Below, piece by piece: positions 10,653 through 19,844 of a DNA stretch of 22,711 bases (the stretch's first letter is position 1; each line of letters opens with the position of its first letter). The position numbers and the translations under genes are program-made. Under the pieces are notes generated by a model. The model was not told the DNA's origin, made no database searches, and saw only the letters and a program-made list of their open reading frames with translations. Origin of the DNA: Coptodactyla brooksi (Eukaryota > Arthropoda > Insecta > Coleoptera > Scarabaeidae); NCBI GenBank assembly GCA_033557675.1, contig JAWQRM010000434.1, positions 1 through 22,711 on the forward strand. Reading direction: 5' to 3'.

Positions 10653-11528
10653 TGAGATGGCATACCGGATTATTTTCGTAAGGAAGAATAATAAGATTTT
10701 ATGTAAACGGCAGATGTTTCCCGCATAAATGTAATAAAGAAATGAAGATTTAAAATATTGTTATCTATAATGCCCGCCTAAAGGCTTATTTTTTTTACTT
10801 GTGCTTTCACATGTGTGTGCACTTTTACAAACCAATGTGATTTTTCCGTGCGCTAGTACATGCAGTGTTGGCGATTTATCGGTCTATTTAAATAACACGA
10901 AAAAGCACTTGGTGATAGAATCGTGGATTAGTTATGTATTCATTCATGATTTCACAAATTTATAACCGCAGATTAGAATTATTTTCACTGCCTTCTTGAT
11001 TCTTCTAAGAATAGTAGGCATTGCTTTAATATCCTTAAAGTACTTTGAATAATGAATAATTTCAATAAGCAGGTATGTGATTTTCGTGTACCTGCATAAC
11101 AGCGTCAATTCAGATTTTGATAGTTTCAAACACCATCCGCTTATCAACATTTGCTTCCAATCTTGTAGTTGTTAAGTTAATTTTGACGATTAGCATGAAT
11201 CTAATTATATACTTATTCCTGCTTTTTTATTACAGTTCGGTATTTACTGAAACGTTTTCACGAAACATTTCTTAGTATATGTTTAAAACTGCCTTTCAGT
11301 AATGAACGATAACAAATAATTGAATTTTTTTAAATAAATGCTAGCAAGGATTTAATTTCAGAACATCATTAGAGATTCTTTTTTTTCATGGTCATATATT
11401 AGATTCTATCAAAATTGAAACGAAAATGCTGATTACGATTGCCTGCCTTCGTGGAGATCTCGAACGACTTGAATGTTATAAATTCAGTATTTTCCTTCTT
11501 TTATTATTTTTAACCCCTTGGCATACAA

Positions 11529-11592
11529 TGACGTTTGGGAGACGTCATCCATTTCATATGCTATTGCAGACTTTGACGCCTCCGAGACGTCA
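11529..11592. repeat. paired subterminal palindromes of the piggyBac left end
   Basis: TGACGTTTGGGAGACGTCA (11529-11547) and TGACGCCTCCGAGACGTCA (11574-11592) share TGACG at one end and GAGACGTCA at the other. Their starts are 45 bp apart. Repeats just inside the inverted termini are usual binding sites of piggyBac transposases. That role is inferred here. Confidence 0.6.
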
Positions 11593-12110
11593 AGAACTGT
11601 CACCGGCGAACGCCGAAAATCGTGCATTGATTGTTTTATTTAAAATGGTCAAGATGCTCTCTCTTGCCTTCGTTCTCCGCAACACTACCGATAACAAAAT
11701 CGCATCGGCAAACCAGTAAATCAGAAAAAAACATCTTATTGTGTGATTAATTTACGGTTTTTCTTCAAAGTATTTTCTAAATATCTATCAGTTTTATCAC
11801 GTTATTCATACGAAAAGAGGATGTATAGTATTTCCCGTGACTTCGCTGGGGTTGGTTTGCGGAGAATAGGAAGAAATAGCTAACTAATATTTTTAAACGT
11901 ATTATATGTATACTTAACGCCGCCAAAATGCATACGGTAGTTTTTAAATTATTCTAAAAAACTACGGGTAGTTTGCATTTAGCACATTTCGATAACAGTT
12001 TTCGTTTTCAAAATACAAGGAAATAAATACTTTTTTCCTCAATTTGCAGCCCTTATTACTTGCCCCACGTATAAAAAATACGAAAATCTTATTTTTATCC
12101 ATTCATCACT

Positions 12111-12155
12111 TCTATCAATTTCATCCATTCAATTTCATTCTATCAATTTCATCCA
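12111..12155 (+). repeat. direct repeat in the piggyBac 5' untranslated region
   Basis: TCTATCAATTTCATCCA occurs at 12111-12127 and again at 12139-12155, with a partial copy (TTCAATTTCAT) between them. It looks like local slippage duplication and has no evident function. Confidence 0.55.
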
Positions 12156-12268
12156 AATCGGTGAGGGACAGTTGTGGTACTTCCCTTTTCAGTATAGCAG
12201 TAATCTCGCAGGACGAATACCATATTATATATTTGAATTTTGTAAAAATTAAAAATAATCCTGACAAT

Positions 12269-13970
12269 ATGTCTGAATTAAATGCATTATATGAAAGTGA
12301 CGATGAAAATTTAGTGCGCTGTTCTGGTGATAATAATGAGATTGAAAGCGGTCATCAAAATATTTATGCCGTTGATTATTCAAGTGATGATTCAAATTCA
12401 AATGAAGCTAGCTCCATTCCTCGAAATGTTCGTAAACGTGCATTAATTATATCAAGCAGTGATGATTCTGACGGACAAGAGGATGAATGGAATTGGAAAG
12501 AAAAAGAAAATACTGTAAATATAAAACAATTTACTGAAATTTCCGGTATGAAGCCTTCAGCTATATGAAGATTAAAAATGCTCTGTGTTTTCAAACAAAT
12601 TTTATCTGACGATTTTTTCGAAATGATAGTCAAAGAAACAAATTGATATGAAGTTCAAATGAGAATGGAACAGAATACGAAAATGAGCGAATAATGGTTT
12701 CCAATAACAAATGATGAAATCAGAGCATATTTTTCGTTATGCATCATAATATCACAAGTAAAAAAAATCTTAAATAAACATGTATTGGTCAAAACAAAGA
12801 ATATTGCAAACACCGATCTTTTCGGAAATTGTGCCTCGTAGACGTTTTTTTGTCTATAACGCACTTCCTTCATTTTGTGGATAATTAAATGGTTCCTAAA
12901 GAAGACAGGATACGAAAGGTTCGACCTGTGGTTGGTTATTTGAATATCAGATTCCAACAATTATGCATTTCGGAAGAAAATGGCGTCCTAGACGAATCCC
13001 TAATGAAAATCAGAGGGTGACAGAGTACGCGCAATTTAAAGCGTCAAAATGAGCAGGATTTGGAATTAAATTTTACAAATTGTGTGAATCCCGTTCTGGA
13101 TACTGTTCCCAATTCAAAATTTACACGGGGCAAGATAAAATTCAAGGAAGTGATACACATGTCTTGCAAAGTATAGTCTTGGAATTAGCCGAATTCGTTC
13201 TAGGGAAAGGATATACCTTCTTTTTAGACAAATGGTTGGTATTCATCACCAAACTTTTTCCGAACTTTGAATGAAAATGATGCAAATACTATTTGAACGG
13301 TCAGAAAAAATGTACAAAATATGCTAAAAAAGCTAGCATCGTGTAAATTAAAAAAAGGGAGAAGTACAAACATTATCTTGTAGAGGTATTCTGCCGTTAC
13401 GCTGGCTTGATAAGAAGGATGTATAGGTATATATTAAGTACTAAACATTCAAGAGCAGAAATTGTTGATACGGGAAAAATAAGAAGAAAGAAGGGGGGCG
13501 AGGAAGAAATTGTTTTAAACCCCAGCTGTGTAGTGGAGTACAATCGTGGAATGGGGTGTGTAGATAACCAAGACCAACTTCTTTGGCAAAAGGATGTTCT
13601 TTTATTTGCTTGCCATAGCTATTTATAGTGCTTACGTCCTGTATTCTAAGTTGCCTAATTCAAAAAAGCAATCGATTGATTTTCGGTTGAACATCGCAGA
13701 AGATATGCTACACAATTTGTCTCTTTCTGATTATTCGATACGCGGCAGATCGTCGCAAAGTGAGTGCCTAACTTGGCTGCAGGCAAAACAATGGGCACAT
13801 TTTCCTGAACATATACCTTCGACTAATAAAAAGGAACATCCTGCAAAGAAATGCCATGTGTGCATAAAAAATAATATAACAAGCGATACAACTTGGCAGT
13901 GCAAAAACGTCTAGCTCCTCTACGTATTCCAAAATGTTTTGAAATGTATCATACTTTACGGAATTATTAA
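12269..13970 (+). pseudogene. piggyBac transposase (PGBD4-like), broken by stops and frameshifts
   Basis: The ATG at 12269 starts an acidic, Ser/Asp-rich N-terminal region (YSSDDSNSNEA, SSSDDSDGQED) of about 100 residues, typical of PGBD4-like piggyBacs. The first stop is at 12566. The catalytic core continues in shifting frames: FRPV-like RKVRPVVGYLN near 12915, LDESLMK (first Asp) near 12990, KGYTFFLDKW (second Asp) near 13210, TVRKN near 13295, and RGMGCVDNQDQL (third Asp) near 13545. Then come FYLLAIAIYSAYVLYSKLPN (from 13597), RGRSSQSE (near 13744) and WAHFPEHIP (near 13793). The Cys-rich tail keeps CHVC and WQCK, then shifts once more to end in FEMYHT and a stop at 13968. All three catalytic Asp codons survive, but about ten stops or frameshifts abolish the protein. 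A segment after the third Asp is also missing. The full family length is near 580-600 residues. Confidence 0.88.
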
Positions 13971-14084
13971 TTTATTATTTTATAATGTTACTTAATTACT
14001 GTCCATTACATTATATATCGACCCGATTAAATATTGTACAGAAATGTACATTTCGAAATAAAATGTTTAATGTCAAGGGGTTAA

Positions 14085-14508
14085 TCTGAACAAAAACCAT
14101 TTTTGAGTAGTACCATAATAAAATTAAATAATTTGGAGCCGAACTTGTTGGACATTCTTCATACAGAGATTTGTGCACAATTCTTTTGAACTGATAAGTG
14201 CATTACCTTAACCTCACAATAAATCACAAATTTGCTGTTCGACTATTAAAAGTGGTCGAAATAATTCCTATAATTAAAACAATTTATAGGAAAAAAAATT
14301 CAACGAATTCAAAGAAGAAAGAATGAAAATTATAATTTGCTTCCATAGTTGTAATAGTTTGCGACAGTGTATATGTTTATAGTCGGAAATATTCATTTCT
14401 CATCCTAATTGAGCTTTCCTGAATTGCGCTCCTCAATTCTCCATAAAATATATTTGCTCCAACGTGAATTGAAAGCTCAAAGATTGCATAAATGAAATAA
14501 TTAGTAGA
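14085..14508. other. intronic AT-rich stretch with small hairpins
   Basis: No gene is visible. TTGAGCTTTC (14409-14418) is matched by GAAAGCTCAA (14471-14480), a 10-bp perfect inverted repeat about 50 bases apart, possibly the remnant of a small MITE. Confidence 0.35.
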
Positions 14509-14820
14509 TTAGGTTAGGTTTAAAATGTGAGTAGGCTTATGCAGACCTCCACTGCGACCATCGGTCTATTGTGGCTCACACCTATATTATAACTCCCCTT
14601 CCAATCCTGCTCTCTATAGAGAGCTGAATATATCTGGAGGTGATACCATACCAAGGCCAGCTAGGCTCAGGTGGATGTATCCACCTGACCTGGAACCTTA
14701 TTCTTCTCAATGCTGGGCAGGAACGCAGTACATGCGCTGTATTTTTTCCGCCGATAGTTGATTAGTCGGGCTATCGACCGCTGTATAAGCAACATAAGTG
14801 TTGGGTTTAGGAAGGGTTGG

Positions 14821-14865
14821 GCTAAACTCAAACTTAACCAAACCCTGGTTGGGTTTGAGTTTAGC
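14821..14865. repeat. palindrome inside the LINE-like element
   Basis: GCTAAACTCAAAC (14821-14833) and its exact reverse complement GTTTGAGTTTAGC (14853-14865) flank a 19-bp loop, itself partly paired (AACC/GGTT). It lies where the 5' ORF1-like part gives way to the 3' part, so it may mark an insertion or the deletion junction. Confidence 0.55.
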
Positions 14866-14995
14866 AGCTGTCCCCTCCAACTAGGCCACCCCAGCCTCAT
14901 CGGCGACGGTTACCTGGTGGAGCCATCCAGGCCGATAGGTACAGCTCTGGATTCGCAGCTATGGTCCGTCGTCGTCTAATTCGTCCATGGCGGCC

Positions 14996-15415
14996 TTAAT
15001 GGCCCCCTGGAGTCCTTACAGAAGTCTCATTTACCGGCGAGGAAGCATTAGTTGGAGTAGGACTGTCCGCAGTCTCCAACAGTAGATCATTTTCCGTGCT
15101 AGCGTGGGGTTCTTTCCCCTCTGCAGAGCTCCTTTTTCCGCTCCCCAGGTCCAGGTTATCCCAGGGGCTGGAGCGACCTGACAGTGGATACCTCCTGCAG
15201 CCAGCGTCAGATTCCGATTGCATAATCACATTCGAAACCTTTGCACCACCCTGTATGCGACCGGGATACCGACATCTCCAAGGCGAGCAGGCAAGTTTTT
15301 GCCCTGCCGACAGGTTCGCAGAGGAACGACTCCACGGGTAGGAATAATTTTTAACTTTCGTTAAAAACCCAAACCCGTGCACTAATTTACGTTGTACAGG
15401 AGTACAATTCGACAC
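14996..15415 (-). pseudogene. ORF1-like frame of a non-LTR retrotransposon
   Basis: The 139-residue frame begins MSNCTPVQRKLVHGFGFL and is rich in Ser, Pro, Arg and Gly, with no zinc knuckle in the preserved part. After the TAA at 14996-14998 the same frame goes on with GRHGRIRRRRTIAANPEL, which suggests that the stop is a mutation rather than the natural end. LINE ORF1 proteins bind RNA and are normally several hundred residues long. The family match is by general character, not by a diagnostic motif. The opposite-strand frame (15096-15341) is considered a shadow. Confidence 0.38.
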
Positions 15416-15545
15416 TACCCGTCAAATTACACTCCTGCGGCACATTAAATGTGCAGGTAAGACCCAACCCGCAATCACTGCAACCCTCCAACAGCAGGAT
15501 AAACACGGAGCGACACGCCGCACGTGTGTATCGAACGGGCCTTTG

Positions 15546-16189
15546 AGCACTCAAAATTAGAAGAAAAAAATTAAAAAATAACTAGTAGTATAATTACTAT
15601 TTAGTAAGTTTGTTGCTTATTTTGAATTATACACTCAATTATTAATAGCTAGAAATGCCACAATATTCCTCTCAGCCAATATTTAAACCAGAGCATGGCT
15701 CTAACTCTCTTCAGTTCTATGAAGGCTAAGAGAGGTTAAAAAGTTTTACCAAAAAGGTTTGAAGCCAGTAGAGGGCAGTACATGAGAATCAGGGAAATAA
15801 ACTATCTCCACGATATAAAAGTGCAAGGTGAAACAGCTAGCACTATAACATGTTATTCCGAAGAATTAGCTATAATTCATTAATTAAATAATTATTAAAT
15901 AATTATAAGCTAAACAAGTCGTTAATGTAATCGAAACAACTCAATATTCGAAAAAGTTGCCTTTCATAGCTAGAAAGGAAAAATGAATGCCTGGATTCAA
16001 AGTTGCGAAAGATAAATTGATTCTCCTATTAGGAGTTAACGATGTCGGTGATTTTATGTTGAAGCCAAACATACTTAAAATCTCAGGGCACATAAAAATT
16101 ACACAGGGCACATAAAGTATTGATTTTGAAATGTTCAATGAATGTTCAATTTCTCGCTACCAATAATAAATTCTATAGTCTATGCTTCA
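15546..16189. other. intronic stretch, nothing identified
   Basis: The sequence is AT-rich, with short A runs and an AATTATTAAATAATT palindrome near 15890. The - strand frame at 15941-16138 has no recognisable motif and is not called. Confidence 0.4.
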
Positions 16190-16460
16190 AGGAGTCATTT
16201 CGACTTTTAAAAGCTGTAGACCGCGATTCTTTTAAGGATCTAAACAAAACAAATTAAAAACCTACTGAAAAATCTAGTGGTTCTAAATGCCACACAAATA
16301 TTCGTAATTCGTGGAGTAAGGTCAACCTAGCTGAAGAAGAAGTAGAAATAGCATGGGAACTGGATCTTGAAGTACACTCTGAAGATGTGGCCGATTTATT
16401 GTAATCCTACGACGCAGACTTAACAGATGTGGAATTGCTTTTTACAGATTAATGGAGAAG
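16190..16460 (+). pseudogene. Tigger/jerky-like (pogo) transposase C-terminal relic
   Basis: A conceptual reading gives FRLLKAVDRDSFKDLNK, a stop, NIRNSWSKVNLAEEEVEIAW, and then EVHSEDVADLL-stop-SYDADLTDVELL. The last part is like the acidic tail of Tigger/CENP-B-type DDE_1 transposases (xDVxELLxxHxEELTxEDLxEL), which follows the catalytic domain. Two stops interrupt it, and no catalytic Asp region was found to the left. The match is to a short acidic motif, so the family call is tentative. Confidence 0.38.
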
Positions 16461-16699
16461 GCCACCTGCTGAGATGTAAGAAACGAAAATTGATACAACA
16501 AGTTAAAAAATTGTCAAATACACAACAGCAATCAACATAGCAACTTGATCATCCATTTGCAAAAAGACTACTACCAACAAAATGTTCCAACGAATCTCAA
16601 TCTGAATGAATATTTTTATATAAAATTTATACATATGTATTTAATATCAAGGAAGTTGAAACAAATGTCACAATTACATCAATATTGGGGAAAGAAGGT

Positions 16700-16760
16700 T
16701 TGACGGACGTTTCGCCTAACCAAGTTAGCATCATCAGGAGCGACGAAAGACGCAGCACTA
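16700..16760 (+). repeat. copy of the GTTTCG...CATCATCAGGAGCG repeat motif
   Basis: GACGTTTCGCCTAACCAAG, then TTAGCATCATCAGGAGCG and ACGAAAGACGC, gives the cleanest copy of the dispersed motif also found at 971, 10110 and 19510. It has no coding capacity and stands just left of the mariner at 16832. Confidence 0.6.
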
Positions 16761-16831
16761 GTGTTTAATCGCTGTTTCCATCCTTTTGGAAGCATCCATT
16801 CACTGAGTGCAAACATTTTGTGATGACGTCA

Positions 16832-18155
16832 TTTTGAGTGATGACGTTTTCGACATTTCTTTTTTAACTAGAACACTGTATATTTTTTGTTTTTTTGGAT
16901 TATTCTGGGTAAGACCTTTGAGTCATATGAGTAAGTAAATTTAAAGATTTCCGTGGAAATTAATACATTAATGGTTTAAAAAAGTGTAATAACGTAAGTT
17001 TTAACGTTAAACACAAAAACTTAAATTTAACGTAACAACTGTTCGAAATGTCTGTTAACAACGAAGCAGTGTCCCAATCGGTCATGTATTTGTGTTTTTT
17101 GTTAAAACAACCTAGGATGCTATAGAACAGATAAGGAAACAAAGTAGTATTGCTATTGTAAGTGATAAATAAACTGTCTAAAACTTGTGAAGATATTTGT
17201 TAGTGTGCAGTGGTGCATTTAACAGAAAAAGAATTATCATTTTAATGATGATTGGTTATGGAGATCATAGGAGAATACAACAGGAAGTTTGTACTCTTTT
17301 CAATGAGATCTATCCAAATCGAGAACCAATCAGTCAATCGGTTGTCATCAAAACCTTAAAGTGTTTCAGTGAAACTAAATGTTTCAGCGGGCATTTGTGG
17401 TGATCGCATTGTAGGCCCTTTCTTTATCGACGGCAATCTTGATGGTAATAAGTATTTACAGGTTCTGGAAGAACAAATAATTCCATCTTGTTTGCCTCTC
17501 TTTCCCAACAATACTAATCTATGGTTTCAACAAGATGGGGCACCACCTCATTTTCAATTAAACGTACGTAGGCATGTTGATGAAATGTTTCCGAACCGTT
17601 GGATAGGCTGAAGGGATTCTGTGGAATGGCCGCCACGATCTCCCGACCTGATGCCTTGTCATTTCTTTTCATGGGGTTACATAGAAAACAATATTTATAG
17701 CATCTGTCCTAACACTCTGGCAGAATTGGAACAACAAATACGAGTCGAAGTAGAACAGATATCTCCAAATTTCTTAAGAAATTCTGATCGTGCCTTCTAT
17801 GATCGATTGGGAGATTGTTTTGCAGCTAACAAACAACATTTCGAACATCTGTTACGTTGTACTTAAGTTTTTGTGTTTTTTTTTAACTTACGTTATTACA
17901 TTTTTTTAACTATTAAGTATTTTATACTAAATTTAAATATACTATTAAGTATATTTTTTTAACTATCATGTATTAATTTACTCATAAATCGTTAAATTTA
18001 TTTATTGTAGTCATAACTCAAATATCTCAAAAACTATCAACTTTATGACCTTACATCATTATATGACTTTCAAAGATCTTACCGAGTAATTCAAAAAACC
18101 AAAAATATACAGAGGGTTCTATTAAAAAAAAGGTCGATAACGTCATCACTCAAAA
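16832..18155 (+). mobile_element. mariner-like element with long inverted repeats, internally deleted
   Basis: The ends read TTTTGAGTGATGACGTT (from 16832) and its reverse complement (to 18155). The similarity of the two ends extends inward over about 100 bp. A second paired block, GTAATAACGTAAGTT with ACACAAAAACTTAA, occurs at about 16985-17025 and 17861-17900, so the inverted repeats are about 200 bp or more. The right flank is TA, the mariner target; the left flank reads CA, probably a mutated TA. The 18 bp at the left end is partly duplicated outside it (CATTTTG...TGATGACGT at 16814-16829). The total of 1,324 bp includes a shortened transposase. Confidence 0.8.
17190..17866 (+). pseudogene. 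mariner-like transposase, central part deleted
   Basis: The N-terminal helix-turn-helix region is present: FNRKRIIILMMIGYGDHRRIQ, with EVCTLFNEIYPNREPIS and VVIKTLKCFSETKC. Near 17380 the frame changes and sequence jumps to the catalytic core, SAGICGDRIVGPFFIDG, so about 130 residues, including the first catalytic Asp (FSDE motif), are lost. The second Asp remains in WFQQDGAPPHF and the third in WPPRSPDLMP, with 36 residues between them. An in-frame TGA at 17609 replaces the Arg codon expected after NRWIG. The C-terminus FEHLLRCT and the TAA at 17864 are intact. The family is the insect group annotated with a DUF4817-type N-terminus. It is inactive. Confidence 0.85.
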
Positions 18156-18186
18156 TAATTTGCTTGAGGTAAATGGACAATTGTCA

Positions 18187-18395
18187 GATAGTATCTGGTT
18201 TTAGCAGGACGGGGCACCACCTATTTTCTTAGGTGGGGTTATTTCAAGTCCAAAGTTTATGTTAATAGACCAGATGATTTGCAAGAGCTAACCGACAAAA
18301 TAACCCAAGATGTTCAGATAATTCCACCAGAAATAATAACCAACGTTACAGGTTCGGTTTACACCGTACTCCTGTCTTACGCCAGTGTTCTGTAA
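18187..18395 (+). pseudogene. second mariner-like transposase fragment, C-terminal
   Basis: The sequence reads WF-stop-QDGAPPIFL, the second catalytic Asp box with a TAG in place of Gln. After a deletion and a frameshift it continues RWGYFKSKVYVNRPDDLQEL, TDKITQDVQIIPPEI and TNVTGSVYTVL, ending at TAA 18393. The segment holding the third Asp is missing. It belongs to the same broad clade as the element ending at 18155 but to a different lineage, since KSKVYVNRP differs from ENNIYSICP. The two lie only about 30 bp apart, so one probably inserted beside or into the other. Confidence 0.72.
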
Positions 18396-19452
18396 TTCAT
18401 TTCATTTTGGTTAATAATGCGATTGTGCTTCTTTAATAGACTACTAGATCTCATTATCTCGGTTGGCATCGAAATAAAAAATATCGAACCTTATATTTTT
18501 TACTCATAATAAAATGCTCCTTTCGAAACTAAAATACAGGGTGCTTCATTGTAAATTTTAAAATCGGCATTACTTCCGGTTAAACCGGAGGTTCAAAATA
18601 GTTTAAAAACTTCAAAGTAAATGCGCAATTTACTGTAATATATATCTCTTAAATTTCGTTTCGATATCTCTAAAAATTCCAGAGATATTTACTTGGTTCC
18701 ATACATTTGCCCAACACATATTTAAGTATGACTTTGCGATGCATCATAGTATTATGTCCTTTAAACAAATACAGGGCTTTGAGAAATGTCTAAGTCCGAC
18801 GAGATTTATATTTGATTTATATTGATTTATATTTGATTTGTAGTTTGGTAGTATTGTAATATTGTTGTGTGTCACTAAAAAGTAATCAGATCTTGACATT
18901 TCAAACAGGCGTTCGTGAACTATGTATTTTTTCGTTATTCGAACGTTTCAAAGTATCACGTGGGAATGGACATTTCTGAAAGCTCTGTACATAAGCTGTG
19001 TTGCAGAGTATAGTATTGTTCCTGCTATGTAATTTACTTTTAAATTTTTAGAATTGGACCATACCTAAAAGCGTTAATTGCCCTTTATGTAAGTTGTATG
19101 AAAATCAAGCGTAGTCCACTAGATATTTAAGCTAGACTAAATGAACTATTTTTGATGTAACTAAAACATCGTTGGGTCATTTTAGATATTTTAAAATGAT
19201 TACCAGTTGTCGCCTTGTCAGAGTTTGTTCCTCTTCGTATTAAATAGTCAATATAAGGCATCAACAGTCGATACATGAGACATTATCAACATACCATTAA
19301 TATTAAACACTAAACTGGTGTATAATAATAAATAACTTAATTTATGACGCCATTCCTGCCTTGATTTATTCTTTATTGGACTGCTTTACTCAAAAGGTTC
19401 TAACAATATTTTTCAATATTTACTTATTTAATCGATAATTGCGCAATACCAT
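18396..19452. other. intronic stretch with one mariner tip and a small tandem repeat
   Basis: At 18535 TACAGGGTGCTTC begins a segment containing the palindrome CCGGTTAAACCGG (18575-18590 region), both features common at ends of insect mariner-like elements. No transposase follows. Bases 18800-18841 are a short tandem of GATTTATATT units. No coding frame was found. Confidence 0.4.
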
Positions 19453-19565
19453 TGAAGTGGGGTTAGAACCTTAAGTATTTCACCAAAATTGTGAAGTAGC
19501 TTTTCGTCGCACGTTTCAATTAACGAAGTTAGCATTATCAGGAATGACGAAAGACATCTTGCATC
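19453..19565 (+). repeat. diverged copy of the foldback-related repeat
   Basis: It contains TTCACCAAAATTGTGAAGTA, then CGTCGCACGTTTC, then GAAGTTAGCATTATCAGG and ATGACGAAAGAC. This follows the order of blocks in one arm of the hairpin at 917 (TTCACCAAAACAATGAA, CGACGCACGTTTCGC) and then the core of the 16700 copy. It therefore links the hairpin and the core motif into a single family. Confidence 0.55.
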
Positions 19566-19844
19566 GCAAGGTTTCATCTACCTTTGAAAAAAACGTGCGT
19601 CGAGGAGCTATTTTTCAGTTTAACTTTACTACAAATGACCGGAGCATCTCGAACATTTTGCTCACAATAAATGCATTATACCAATTGACCATTCTGCTTC
19701 GCCCTACCGTTAGACTGCATTGAAATTTCTGTGTACACAATCGAAGGTTAGGGTGCTCGATAACGTCGGAGTGAATTTACAGAATATGAATATTGGATCG
19801 AGTGGCGGTTTGACCCGAAACACACATCATTCAATATTACCGAC

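Larger units (their letters stand above)
9620..11509. other. intronic stretch without identified gene
   Basis: A 118-residue + frame at 9794-10150 is hydrophobic and Phe/Ser/Cys-rich, as expected from T-rich intron DNA, and is not taken as a gene. Bases 10290-10440 are runs of A and T. An inverted mariner tip lies at 10638-10652. The 11426-11719 + frame merely runs across the left end of the piggyBac element. Confidence 0.4.
11514..14080 (+). mobile_element. piggyBac element, both ends present, coding region decayed
   Basis: TTAA target copies lie at 11510-11513 and 14081-14084. Directly inside are short inverted repeats, CCCCTTGGCAT on the left and CCCCTTGACAT (reverse complement) on the right. 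The body is 2,567 bp, a normal length for an autonomous piggyBac, and holds a decayed transposase (12269-13970, +). Two 19-bp palindrome-like units near the left end, at 11529 and 11574, may be transposase binding sites. The element lies inside the last intron of the receptor gene on the opposite strand. Confidence 0.88.
14509..15545 (-). mobile_element. internally deleted LINE-like element, - strand
   Basis: This kilobase stands out by its much higher GC content than the flanks. On the - strand it opens near 15545 with a GC-rich leader. A Ser/Pro/Arg-rich frame follows (15415-14996), resembling the N-terminal part of a non-LTR retrotransposon ORF1: SRSSANLSAGQKL, SGRSSPWDNLDLGSGKR, PTPTNASSPVNETSVRTPGG. 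It then meets a TAA and would continue GRHGRIRRRRT. No reverse transcriptase is present. The rest looks like 3' UTR and finishes near 14509 in AACCTAACCTAA, two units of the insect telomere repeat strand. The 5' and 3' parts appear joined by deletion of the coding body. Other GC-rich repetitive DNA cannot be excluded. Confidence 0.42.
9524..19844 (-). other. 10,321-bp intron of the receptor gene
   Basis: The donor CAG|GTCGGT (exon end 19845, GT at 19844-19843) and the acceptor at 9525-9524 bound a phase 0 intron between the last two kinase exons. It contains the piggyBac, LINE-like, Tigger-like and two mariner relics listed separately, three copies of the foldback-related motif and one isolated mariner tip. 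The identified elements cover roughly 5.5 kb, so much of the intron is transposon-derived. None of the elements is predicted to be active. Confidence 0.75.

Noticed and set aside
12376..12960. Two - strand frames of 85 and 101 residues
   Set aside because: They are antisense to the piggyBac transposase relic.
14667..14979. Overlapping frames on both strands in the GC-rich block
   Set aside because: They run through the palindrome and the 3' part of the LINE-like element and show no protein family features; treated as shadows.
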